Part shown: piece by piece, positions 45,101 through 53,364 of the stretch | How the letters are laid out: each line of letters begins with the position of its first letter | Position numbering within the stretch: position 1 is the first letter of the stretch | Assembly (NCBI RefSeq): GCF_008124875.1 | Contig: NZ_VNIA01000002.1 | Coordinates: 310,001 to 374,000 of the forward strand | Length of the DNA stretch: 64,000 nt | Direction: 5' to 3' | From: Tenacibaculum adriaticum | GTDB taxonomy: Bacteria > Bacteroidota > Bacteroidia > Flavobacteriales > Flavobacteriaceae | Program-made: the position numbers and the translations under genes | The notes under the pieces: model-generated | Told to the model about the DNA's origin: nothing | Databases searched by the model: none | What the model saw: only the letters and a program-made list of their open reading frames with translations

Positions 45101-45664
45101 AACTTCCCATTCTCCTGAAAACGATGTGCTTTTGTCAAAAATATTTTGACCATCATGCATGTAAATTACCGGAAAGGGTTTATCTGAAGTCTCATAATTT
45201 GGCGGTAAATACACCCAAACACGACGTTCTCTATTTAATTGCGGAATTTTAAAAGTTTCTGAAATAACAGATACGTTTTTAGCCGCTGATGATTTATTGG
45301 CAACATCTTCTCCTTGCCAACTTGCAATTTTTACAAAAACAGTGTCTTTCTCTTTTGTTTTCTTATAAACACGATTATCGATTTGAGCACCATTTTTATC
45401 TCGCTCAACCGTTTGCCAATTTCCTAAAGTGAACTTGAATAAAGTAGTTTCTTCTTTAAACGGAACTGTAATTGTGTAGGTTTTATCAACTTTTTTAAGC
45501 TTGTAAGCATCATTACCACCTGTCCAGCCTTCAAAACCTCCAGAGATATAAATTGACTCCTCAAAATTATGATTATCTGGTAATTCATTAACAACAAACG
45601 TTACTTGACTGTTTAGTGTAGTTGCTAGGAAAAAGCTAAAAAGTATAAAAAGTAAGTTTCTCAT
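42182..45664 (-). CDS. Esterase-like / GH31 alpha-glucosidase fusion
   Basis: A 1160-residue exported protein (signal peptide about residues 1-20). Residues about 20-120 look like a CBM20/48-type module. Residues about 130-390 are an alpha/beta-hydrolase of the esterase D type with RVWVYLPPNYE, YMHDGQNIFD, the Ser motif GSSMGGLIS and a late His (EGQHNEELW). From about 390 a GH31 enzyme follows: WALGNFSSRFGYHSQEETE, GIWGDLGEPE (nucleophile Asp), WSGDVNRTWGGL (acid/base Asp) and a C-terminal beta-sandwich. GH31 members split terminal alpha-glucose; the esterase half may remove acyl groups or only bind. No frameshift is seen at the joint. It lies between GH13 genes with 1-3 bp gaps. Confidence 0.88.
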   Translation of the reverse strand: MRNLLFILFSFFLATTLNSQVTFVVNELPDNHNFEESIYISGGFEGWTGGNDAYKLKKVDKTYTITVPFKEETTLFKFTLGNWQTVERDKNGAQIDNRVYKKTKEKDTVFVKIASWQGEDVANKSSAAKNVSVISETFKIPQLNRERRVWVYLPPNYETSDKPFPVIYMHDGQNIFDKSTSFSGEWEVDETLNKLFRDKNMSFIVVGIDNGGDKRLDEYSPWKHSKYGGGEGEAYMDFIVKTLKPYIDANYKTSREKKGTAIIGSSMGGLISHYAALKYPNVFGKIGVFSPAFWFAPEVNVFSKEKGNIQDTKMYFLAGGKEGANTSRQEISQTVKDMNSMVAMLKTQQFPAENIQSKVVPEGQHNEELWRTNFEEAILWLFPEEVKKREFISAEFQDGEFLRVITNDGVYRIKFYSPKIVETTFIPNGQNYNSNSHALIGYENFEECESVSFKEEKNILNYRTCGVNVTIQKEPFQISYSYKGKPITSERNGYQKNNDFETIQFNVTEDEVLYGGGARVLGMNRRGNRLQLYNRAHYGYETHSELMNFTLPIVASSKKYMIHFDNAPIGYLDLDSRKDNTLTYETISGRKTYQVIVGDSWLDLIDNYTDLTGKQPMPPRWALGNFSSRFGYHSQEETEHTIQKFKEESIPVDAIILDLYWFGKGIKKTMGNLEVFKDSFPDFDGMVQRLKDKGVKTITITEPFVLSSSKRWQEAVDKDVLAKDSIGNPARYDFFFGNTGIIDIYKPEAKEWFWDIYKDLANKGVAGIWGDLGEPEVHPSWVQHHTGSANEVHNTYGHEWAKLVYEGYQRDFPETRPFILMRAGYSGSQRFGFIPWSGDVNRTWGGLQSQPEIALQMGMQGLAYMHSDLGGFAGANLDDELYVRWLQYGVFQPIYRPHAQEEVPSEPVFRAEKAKQLAKEAIEIRYQLLPYNYTLAFENHITGAPLMRPLFFEDEKLVEKSSSYLWGNDFLVAPILEANVTEKEVIFPENSTWFDFYSDEKFAGGQTKSVTVKENSIPTFVRAGAFIPMATLVQTTDEYSASTFDVHYYYDTSVSKGTGKLYNDDGLTADAFEKEHFELLKFEAETSKKCIEIDFTAQTGANYTTETKNINVIVHNVQKQPKKVKFGKETLDFTWSERDNKLFIPIQWNTHKKKQLTIKF

Positions 45665-45665
45665 T

Positions 45666-47600
45666 TTAAAGTTTTGTTGTGAGTAATAAACAACCTTTTT
45701 TGTCTAACTTAATATCATCTCCCCAAGTCATTGACTCACCTGTAACTATATTTTTAAGTTGTTTTCCTGATACCTCAATTTCAGCATAACGTTTTAAATC
45801 AATGGTAATAGGTTTATCATTTTTGTTTAAAATTAGCACCACTGTTTCGTCATTGGTAACTCTGAATAAGAAATACGTATTCATAAATGGAGCAAAATGA
45901 ATTGTTTTTCCTTCATGAATAGCTTTGCTATTTTTTCGGTGATTCAATACTTTTTTAAGGAAAGATTGCATTTCTTTTTGATCAGTATTCAATCCTTCAC
46001 CAGTAAACGCATTGGTTTTATCTCCTTCCCAACCTCCAGGGAAATCGGTACGAATTAAACCATGATCGTGAGGTTTTGCAGTATTTTGAATCAACACTTC
46101 TGTTCCGTAATAAATTTGCGGAACTCTTGGAATTGTTAACATGTAACTCAATGCCATTTTGGTAAGTGTAAGATCTTCATTTAACTGCGTAAAAATGCGA
46201 TCCATATCGTGATTATCAGGGAAAATCATCAGTTTTTCAGGATCAGCATACGCAAAATCATTAGCTAAACCTTCGTAAATTTTTACCAAACCTTTATCCC
46301 AAGACTCTTCTTCTTTTAAAGCCTGAACAATATTACTTTGCATAGGAAAATCCATTACAGAAGTTAAGTGAGATTCATATCCGTCTTTATTATCAGCTCC
46401 TTTTTGCCAATAACGAATTAATAAGGGATTTAAACTCCACTCCTCACCTACAATGCTAAAGTTTGGATATTCTTCCATAATAGCACCAGACCAATCACTC
46501 ATAAAGTTTTTATCTGGATACGGATACGTATCTTGACGAATTCCTCCTAACTGTAAGGTTTCTATCCACCAAATACTATTTTGGATAATGTATTTAGCCA
46601 TAAACGGATTACGCTGATTCAAATCGGGCATTGCTGCGACAAACCATCCTTCTGAAAAGCCTTTTTTATCACTTTCAGAAGCATATAAATCTTGATTTGT
46701 GGTTCTTCTATGGTTAGAATTTATATTCTTCTCCCACGTCCAGTTATCAATATTATCTTCGTAATTCTTTTGGTTATTCACCCAATCATTAAAAGGTAAA
46801 TCTTTCATCCACCAATGTTCCAAACCACAGTGGTTTGCAACCTGATCCATGATGAGCTTCATACCTTTTTTCTTCATTTCAGAAGATAAATTCTTGTACT
46901 CTTCTAAAGTTCCAAAACGAGGATCTACTTGATAAAAATCGGTAATTGCATAACCATGGTAAGATGATTCCGGCATATCATTAATTAACAAAGGAGTTGG
47001 CCAAATGGCTGTAAAGCCCATATCATTTATATAATCTAAATGATGGGTAATACCGGTAATATCACCTCCATGTCTGCCATAATCGTGTTTTCTGTCAAGC
47101 TTTTTCTCTTTTAAAGATGCAAACTCGTCATTTGAGGTATCTCCATTCGCAAAACGATCTGGAGTAATCAAATATACAGCATCCGAACTATTGAAACCTA
47201 CATACTCATCCGCAGATTTTTCACGAGCTTTTAACTCGTAAGTATGCTTTTTTTTAGTTCCGTTTTCAAAGGTAAAAACAATGTCAAACTTTCCCGCTTT
47301 GGTATGTTCAGCAATGTTTACATCAATAAAAAGGTAATTTGGACTGGTTCCTTTTGATACTTTTTCAATAGAAACTCCGCTGTAAGAAATTTCAGGTTTT
47401 GCCTCACTAATACCATCTTCTTTAACCAACAACTGCAATTTGGTGTTTTTAAAACCTATCCACCAATGTGGTGGTTCAACACGTTCTAACGTAGAGTTTG
47501 ATACTTCTACAATAACATTATCAGCATGTTTTTCCTCTTTTTTACAAGAGGTAAAGACGATTAAAAAAAGACATAGTAGTAGTGAGACGGAACCTTTCAT
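45666..47600 (-). CDS. GH13 neopullulanase/cyclomaltodextrinase-type (SusA-like) lipoprotein
   Basis: A 644-residue lipoprotein (lipobox VFTSC, then KKEEK) with an N-terminal immunoglobulin-like domain of the Cyc-maltodext_N type (VEPPHWWIGFKNTKLQLL) and a GH13 barrel: LIMDQVANHCGLEHWW, GIRQDTYPYPDKNFM (nucleophile Asp), SIVGEEWSLNP (acid/base Glu), IFPDNHDMDRIF. This layout is that of neopullulanases and cyclomaltodextrinases such as SusA, acting in the periplasm or at the cell surface. It is between the fusion gene and the maltose phosphorylase gene. Confidence 0.9.
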   Translation of the reverse strand: MKGSVSLLLCLFLIVFTSCKKEEKHADNVIVEVSNSTLERVEPPHWWIGFKNTKLQLLVKEDGISEAKPEISYSGVSIEKVSKGTSPNYLFIDVNIAEHTKAGKFDIVFTFENGTKKKHTYELKAREKSADEYVGFNSSDAVYLITPDRFANGDTSNDEFASLKEKKLDRKHDYGRHGGDITGITHHLDYINDMGFTAIWPTPLLINDMPESSYHGYAITDFYQVDPRFGTLEEYKNLSSEMKKKGMKLIMDQVANHCGLEHWWMKDLPFNDWVNNQKNYEDNIDNWTWEKNINSNHRRTTNQDLYASESDKKGFSEGWFVAAMPDLNQRNPFMAKYIIQNSIWWIETLQLGGIRQDTYPYPDKNFMSDWSGAIMEEYPNFSIVGEEWSLNPLLIRYWQKGADNKDGYESHLTSVMDFPMQSNIVQALKEEESWDKGLVKIYEGLANDFAYADPEKLMIFPDNHDMDRIFTQLNEDLTLTKMALSYMLTIPRVPQIYYGTEVLIQNTAKPHDHGLIRTDFPGGWEGDKTNAFTGEGLNTDQKEMQSFLKKVLNHRKNSKAIHEGKTIHFAPFMNTYFLFRVTNDETVVLILNKNDKPITIDLKRYAEIEVSGKQLKNIVTGESMTWGDDIKLDKKGCLLLTTKL

Positions 47601-47604
47601 TTGA

Positions 47605-49911
47605 TTAAATTGTAACTAAACTGTGAGGTTTTACAGTTACTTTATTGTTGTTTACTAAAATTTCTAAATCATTGTTACCTTCTAGCTCAAATTGTGTTTC
47701 TGAATGAGAAACATTTACTTTTACAATTTGACCTCTGAAGTTTACTTTGAATGAATAGCCATCCCATTGCTCCGGAATTCTTGGTTCAAAACTTAATGTA
47801 TCGTTTTTAACACGCATTCCTCCAAAACCTTCAACAATACTCATCCATGTTCCTGCCATTGAAGTGATATGTAAACCTTCTTCAACTTCTTTGTTATAAT
47901 CGTCTAGATCTAAACGAGAGGTACGTAAATAGAATGTATATGCTTGTTCCATTCTACCTAACTTCGCCGCTTGAATACTGTGTACACAAGGTGATAATGA
48001 ACTTTCATGTACTGTAAATGGCTCGTAGAAGTCAAAATGACGCTCTAATTCTTCTTGCGTAAAGTGATCTTCAAAGAAATAGAACCCTTGTAAGGTATCT
48101 GCTTGTTTAATGTATGGTGAACGCAAAATACGATCCCAAGACCATTTTTGGTTGATCGGACGCTGAGATGGATCTAAATCAGCAACTGAAATCAATTCCT
48201 TATCTAAGAAACCATCTTGTTGTAAAAACACGTTGTGCTCTTCTGAATATGGAAAATACATATTATCAGCTACTTTCTTCATCGACTGCATTTCATCTTC
48301 AGAAAGAGATACTTTACTCATAATACGCTCATAATCTGAAGTGTATTCAGTTTTTACCTTTTCAATATTTTCTAAAGCATAATCAATACACCATTTTGCA
48401 ATATAGTTGGTGTACCAGTTGTTATTTATGTTGTTTTCGTACTCGTTAGGACCTGTAACTCCTAACATTACGTATTTATTCTTTGCTGTTGAAAAATTCA
48501 CACGTTGATACCAAAAACGTGCAATTCCGATTAAAACTTCCAGTCCTTTTTCTGGAATGTAACTGTAATCGTTTGTATAACGGTGATAATTATAAATGGC
48601 AAACGCGATAGCTCCGTTACGGTGGATCTCTTCAAAAGTGATTTCCCACTCGTTGTGGCATTCTTCACCGTTCATGGTTACCATTGGATATAAAGCTGCT
48701 CCGTTCGTAAAACCTAATTTCTCAGCATTTTCAATAGCTCTATCTAAGTGATTATAACGATATTCTAACAAGTTTCTAGCAACTTGTTGATCTTTGGTAG
48801 CCATGTAAAAAGGAATACAATATGCTTCGGTATCCCAATAGGTACTTCCTCCATACTTTTCACCTGTAAATCCTTTCGGACCAATATTTAAACGAGCATC
48901 TTTACCTAAATACGTGTGATTTAATTGTAAGATATTAAAACGGATTCCTTGTTGTGCTTTTACATCACCATCAATAGTAATATCTGCCATTTCCCAAATT
49001 TTAGCCCAAGCTTGCTTTTGTTGTTCAAGTAAAGCGTCAAATCCTCGAGAAATTCCTTCTTTCAATACATTCTTTGCTACAGCAACTAATTCATCAATTT
49101 CATGATTTCTATCAACAGTATACCCACCAAACTTGTGAATGGTAAACGTTTCATTTTCTTTTACATCTACTGAATACGAAAACGAAATTTTGTTTTCTGA
49201 TTGCTCAACTTCTGGTTGAATAGCTTGTTTTGCTGAGTTGATAAAAACTTCAGATTGCATGAATGTACACGTATGGAAATACGTTTTCATAGTATGTGCT
49301 TCAATAAACGCATGCTCACCATCTTGAGTAACTTTTAAAGTATTCCAGAATTGATCATCCCAGTTACTATCTTCGTTATGAATTCCGCTATCTAAATACG
49401 GTTGAAACGTAATTTTTGCATCAGAAGAAATTGGGGTAACACTGTATTGGATTACTCCTAATTCGTCTAAATCTAAGCTTAAAAAACGTTTAGCTTCAAC
49501 TTTAATTTCTACATTATTTGGTAAGGTAGCTTTAAAGCTTCTTGATAACCATCCTTCTTGCATATTCAACTCACGACGGAAATTTTCTACTTTCTTACAA
49601 GTATTTAAGTCTAATGCTTCATCATTAACAAAAACGTTAATTCCTATCCAATTCGGTGCATTTAATACTTTCGCAAAATACTCAGGATAACCATTTTTCC
49701 ACCATCCAACTCTTGTTTTATCTGGATAATATACTCCTGCAATGTAACTTCCTTGAAAAGTGCTTCCTGTATAGGTTTCTTCAAAATTCGCACGTTGCCC
49801 CATAGCACCGTTACCAATACTAAATAAACTTTCGGATGATTTTACGCGTTCAGCATTAAATCCTTCTTCAATAATCGACCATTCGTTAGGTATAATATAA
49901 TCTTGGTTCAT
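47605..49911 (-). CDS. GH65 maltose phosphorylase
   Basis: A 768-residue cytoplasmic enzyme, no signal peptide. It phosphorolyses maltose to glucose and beta-glucose 1-phosphate. Family signatures are SESLFSIGNGAMGQRANFEE, GGSTYWDTEAYCIPFY and NGEECHNEWEITFEEIHRNG, which holds the acid/base Glu. Length fits GH65. Other GH65 enzymes act on trehalose or kojibiose; maltose is favoured by the beta-phosphoglucomutase and maltodextrin enzymes next to it. It saves ATP compared with hydrolysis. Confidence 0.9.
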   Translation of the reverse strand: MNQDYIIPNEWSIIEEGFNAERVKSSESLFSIGNGAMGQRANFEETYTGSTFQGSYIAGVYYPDKTRVGWWKNGYPEYFAKVLNAPNWIGINVFVNDEALDLNTCKKVENFRRELNMQEGWLSRSFKATLPNNVEIKVEAKRFLSLDLDELGVIQYSVTPISSDAKITFQPYLDSGIHNEDSNWDDQFWNTLKVTQDGEHAFIEAHTMKTYFHTCTFMQSEVFINSAKQAIQPEVEQSENKISFSYSVDVKENETFTIHKFGGYTVDRNHEIDELVAVAKNVLKEGISRGFDALLEQQKQAWAKIWEMADITIDGDVKAQQGIRFNILQLNHTYLGKDARLNIGPKGFTGEKYGGSTYWDTEAYCIPFYMATKDQQVARNLLEYRYNHLDRAIENAEKLGFTNGAALYPMVTMNGEECHNEWEITFEEIHRNGAIAFAIYNYHRYTNDYSYIPEKGLEVLIGIARFWYQRVNFSTAKNKYVMLGVTGPNEYENNINNNWYTNYIAKWCIDYALENIEKVKTEYTSDYERIMSKVSLSEDEMQSMKKVADNMYFPYSEEHNVFLQQDGFLDKELISVADLDPSQRPINQKWSWDRILRSPYIKQADTLQGFYFFEDHFTQEELERHFDFYEPFTVHESSLSPCVHSIQAAKLGRMEQAYTFYLRTSRLDLDDYNKEVEEGLHITSMAGTWMSIVEGFGGMRVKNDTLSFEPRIPEQWDGYSFKVNFRGQIVKVNVSHSETQFELEGNNDLEILVNNNKVTVKPHSLVTI

Positions 49912-49976
49912 TTTTTACTTTTAATGAATGAGAAAAACCAAAAGATGTAAGACTATTCTCATATTTTATTAGTTGT

Positions 49977-50633
49977 TTATTTTTTTATCAATTCTTCAAT
50001 GAAATCTATAGAAATCTCGGTGAAATCTTTAAACACGTAATCTGCTTCGTGTAACACTTCTTTTTCACCAATTCCAATTGAAATCATATTGGCATTATTT
50101 GCTGCTTGCACTCCTGCAACACTATCTTCGAAAACAATACAGTTTTCAGAATCCATGTTTAATTCTTTAGCAGCATTCAAAAACACTTCAGGATCTGGTT
50201 TTGCTTTAGAAACATTAGTTCCATCCACAATAGCGTCAAATGTTTCAAATAAGTTTACTTTCTGTAAAATTACTCTTGCATTTTTACTTGCTGATCCTAA
50301 AGAAATAGGTTGTTTTTTTGATCTTAAAAAATCTAAAATTTTAGGTACATCTGGCAATATTTCATCATCATTCATATTTTCGATGTATTCCAAATAATCA
50401 TTATTTTTTCTTGCCATTAGTTCCATAAACTTGTCTTCTGAGACAGTTTTATTTCCCAATTCTAAGATCTTTTCTAATGATTTCACTCTACTTACACCTT
50501 TAAGTTGTTCGTTTTGAACCTCTGTAAAATCGATACCTAGACTATTTGCAAGTTTTCTCCATGCTAAAAAGTGATATTTGGCAGTATCAACAATCACTCC
50601 GTCTAAATCAAATATAAATCCTTTCTTACTCAT
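49977..50633 (-). CDS. pgmB: Beta-phosphoglucomutase
   Basis: A 218-residue HAD-superfamily enzyme converting beta-glucose 1-phosphate to glucose 6-phosphate. The nucleophile/acid pair Asp9/Asp11 is in FDLDGVIVDTAKYHFLAW, followed by SLGSASKNA and IVFEDSVAGVQAANNA typical of PgmB. It follows the transporter gene by 2 bp and is followed after 65 bp by the GH65 gene, the classic pair for maltose phosphorolysis. Confidence 0.93.
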   Translation of the reverse strand: MSKKGFIFDLDGVIVDTAKYHFLAWRKLANSLGIDFTEVQNEQLKGVSRVKSLEKILELGNKTVSEDKFMELMARKNNDYLEYIENMNDDEILPDVPKILDFLRSKKQPISLGSASKNARVILQKVNLFETFDAIVDGTNVSKAKPDPEVFLNAAKELNMDSENCIVFEDSVAGVQAANNANMISIGIGEKEVLHEADYVFKDFTEISIDFIEELIKK

Positions 50634-50635
50634 TA

Positions 50636-52012
50636 TTATTCTTCTACTGTTTGATATGTAATCGCTTTAGGATTAACAATTAAAAAGTTTGCTAATCCTG
50701 CAAGGATTAAACTTATTCCTGCAACTGTCATTGCATTAATCGCCTGATCGCCTAATAAACTAGACACAAAATTTACTCCTCCAAGAGCTGCTACAATTTG
50801 AGGTATTACAATAAACATATTAAAAATACCCATAATTACTCCCATCTTTTTAGGATTTACAGAGCTTGATAACATTGCATAAGGCATAGATAAAATACTA
50901 CCCCATGCCAATCCTATCAAAACAAATGAAATAGTTAAATATTCATGTGAAGGAATATACTTCATCAATAAGAATCCTATTCCTCCAAGAATTAATGCCC
51001 CCATATGAACATACTTTCTGTTAATTCTACGTTTTGAAGTATATAAAACAAGTAACAAAGCAAAAGCCATTGATGACAATCCATAAGTTCCCATATAAGA
51101 ACCTACTAAATTTGAAGACTTCTGAAATGCTGTATTTGCAATATTATAGGCTTCTGATTGTTCTATAATTTCCATTTTATAATTTGCTTCAACTGGTGCA
51201 GGTGTTTTAAAAACATGTTCAGTTAAAGCAGGATTTGCCATACTCCACATGGTAAAGAATGCAAACCAACTAAAAAATTGGACAACCCCTAATTTTTTCA
51301 TGGTAGTAGGCATACTACCTATATTATTTATTATGTCTGGTATAAATTGATTTTTCTTTGCTTTTTCTCTTTCAAACTCTTCCATATCTTCTGGCGGATA
51401 TTCGGTTGTCGTAAAGACCGTATAAAGTATACTTGCTAAAAACACCAAAGCACCAATAGCAAAAGCTACTTTTACAGACATAGGTACAACTCCTGAAGCT
51501 GCAGAATCGCTAACTCCTAATTGAGAAACCAACCAAGGTAAGCTACTTGCTACCCATGTTCCAATCCCTATAATAAGTGTTTGCATAACAAAACCATAAG
51601 ATCTTTGAGAATCTGGTAGTTTATCTGCTACTAATGCTCTAAAAGGTTCCATAGAAATATTTATAGACGCATCTAAAATCCATAAAAAACCAGCAGCAAT
51701 CCACAAAGTAGGCGAGTGAGGTACTAAAAATAATGCGATTGAACTAAGTATAGCTCCAAAAAGAAAGTAAGGTCTCCTTCTTCCCCATTTTGCACTCCAT
51801 GTTCTATCACTCATATAACCAATTATTGGTTGTACCAATAATCCTGTTAAAGGTGCGGCAATCCATAACATAGGGATATCATCTTTTGCTGCTCCTAAAG
51901 TTTGAAAAATTCGTGACATAAATCCACCTTGTAAGGCGAATCCGAATTGTATTCCTAGAAAACCGAAACTCATGTTCCAGATTTGCCAGAAACTTAATTT
52001 ACGCTTGTTCAT
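50636..52012 (-). CDS. MFS sugar carrier of GPH/SLC45 type (maltose uptake)
   Basis: A 458-residue inner-membrane carrier with 12 predicted membrane segments. SFWQIWNMSFGFLGIQFGFAL, GYMSDRTWSAKWGRRRPYFL and a conserved ISMEPFRALVADKLP are characteristic of the SLC45/GPH branch of the major facilitator superfamily; in Bacteroidota such genes sit beside maltose phosphorylase and carry maltose. It is the first gene of the minus-strand operon. The 131-bp leader region (52013-52143) contains an inverted pair GATAAG/CTTATC at 52037-52056 and no copy of the LacI operator. Confidence 0.88.
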   Translation of the reverse strand: MNKRKLSFWQIWNMSFGFLGIQFGFALQGGFMSRIFQTLGAAKDDIPMLWIAAPLTGLLVQPIIGYMSDRTWSAKWGRRRPYFLFGAILSSIALFLVPHSPTLWIAAGFLWILDASINISMEPFRALVADKLPDSQRSYGFVMQTLIIGIGTWVASSLPWLVSQLGVSDSAASGVVPMSVKVAFAIGALVFLASILYTVFTTTEYPPEDMEEFEREKAKKNQFIPDIINNIGSMPTTMKKLGVVQFFSWFAFFTMWSMANPALTEHVFKTPAPVEANYKMEIIEQSEAYNIANTAFQKSSNLVGSYMGTYGLSSMAFALLLVLYTSKRRINRKYVHMGALILGGIGFLLMKYIPSHEYLTISFVLIGLAWGSILSMPYAMLSSSVNPKKMGVIMGIFNMFIVIPQIVAALGGVNFVSSLLGDQAINAMTVAGISLILAGLANFLIVNPKAITYQTVEE

Positions 52013-52143
52013 TATCGTAAGTATTGGTTTATGTACGATAAGCGCTATGACTTATCTTAATTCTTTTGTGGAATGAAATTATTAATAAGTCTTGATTTGG
52101 TAAAAATATAATTTTGTTTTGATTTTTTTAAAAAAAATTACGA

Positions 52144-53166
52144 TCACGATTTCGTGGATTCTCTCACTTTAATATAACTAGAAATTACTTTCGTTTGAGG
52201 TTTCCAGTTTTCGCTTTCATTTTCTATACGATCTATCAATAATTCCGCTGCCTGTTCTCCCATAGTAAATCCATGTTGTACTATAGTTGAGATTGATGGT
52301 GATGAGTATTCTGAAATTAATCCATCCGTAAAACCTACTACAGATAATTCTTCGGGTATTTTTAATCCCTTTTCCTTTGCAACTCGTATGGCTAAAGCTG
52401 CATAAATTTCATTTACAGCAAACACACCATCAATATTCTGCTTAAAAAGCTCTCTTATTTGCTTATAAATATCGGAGTCATTATCACTTTCAACATTAAC
52501 AACTAAATTTTTATCTATTTTTCTTCCAGTTTCTTTCAATGCTTTTTCATACCCTTGATAGCGATCTAAACCAACTGTTACGTGTTCTGGGGTGGTAATT
52601 ATCGCTATGTTTTTACATCCAATATCTATCAAGTGTTTGGTCGCTTTATGTCCTGCACCAACATCATCTACAATAACTTTATCACAGTGTAAAGAACTAT
52701 GAACTCGATCAAATAATACTAAAGGGACTTCATTATCAATTAAATTATAAAAATGTTGGAGTTCTTTATTTCTCAAACTTTCTTTTGCTATTGACACAAT
52801 TAAACCGTCTACACTTCCATTTGTTAATACATTAATAGTCTCTATTTCTTTTTGCTGATCTTCATTAGAAAAACAAACCATGATATTATAACCTCTTTCA
52901 CTAGCTATTTTTTCTATTCCACTAATAACAGTTGAAAAAAAATGATGTACTATCTTAGGCAATACAATGCCTATTACTTTCGTTTTCTGGTTACGTAGTT
53001 GTAATGCTAGATTATTTGGACGATAATTATAATGATCGGCATATGCTTTAATCCTCTCTTTTGTTTCTTGACTAATTTCATGACTATCTCGCAATGCTTT
53101 TGATACTGTTGATGTAGAAACGCCTAATTCTTTGGCAATTATCTTAATGGTAATTTTTGGCTTCAT
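52144..53166 (-). CDS. LacI-family regulator of the starch locus
   Basis: A 340-residue regulator: helix-turn-helix (about residues 3-47, ITIKIIAKELGVSTSTVSKA) and a hinge leading to a periplasmic-binding-protein fold (VIGIVLPKIVHHFFSTVISG, GLIVSIAKES, VVGFTDGLISEYSSPSISTI). It matches LacI/MalR-type proteins that sense maltodextrin. Its gene lies between the transporter operon and the divergent susC operon, with a perfect 16-bp palindrome 72 bp upstream of its ATG. In flavobacteria such regulators have been found both as repressors and activators. Confidence 0.92.
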   Translation of the reverse strand: MKPKITIKIIAKELGVSTSTVSKALRDSHEISQETKERIKAYADHYNYRPNNLALQLRNQKTKVIGIVLPKIVHHFFSTVISGIEKIASERGYNIMVCFSNEDQQKEIETINVLTNGSVDGLIVSIAKESLRNKELQHFYNLIDNEVPLVLFDRVHSSLHCDKVIVDDVGAGHKATKHLIDIGCKNIAIITTPEHVTVGLDRYQGYEKALKETGRKIDKNLVVNVESDNDSDIYKQIRELFKQNIDGVFAVNEIYAALAIRVAKEKGLKIPEELSVVGFTDGLISEYSSPSISTIVQHGFTMGEQAAELLIDRIENESENWKPQTKVISSYIKVRESTKS

Positions 53167-53237
53167 ATTTTACAAAACTGATAAAATTTTCGCTCAATAT
53201 TATCAATATGTTAAGTTAAAGTTAAAAAGTTATCAAC

Positions 53238-53253
53238 ACGAAAACGTTTTCGT
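53238..53253. promoter_or_regulatory. LacI-type operator in the divergent regulator/susC region
   Basis: ACGAAAACGTTTTCGT is a perfect 16-bp palindrome with the CG centre typical of LacI-family operators. It lies 112 bp before the susC ATG and 72 bp before the regulator's ATG. A TACTTTAA box at 53276-53283 is centred 34 bp downstream, like the activator-type promoters elsewhere in this window; a second candidate, TACTTTG at 53265-53271, would give a repressor geometry. Confidence 0.8.
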
Positions 53254-53364
53254 AGACGTACTAATACTTTGTGGGTACTTTAAATAACTATATTCACGGC
53301 GTGGAATTAAAATTATTGATAAATAAGCAATCAAATTTACAGTTATTATTTTAACAAATTATAC

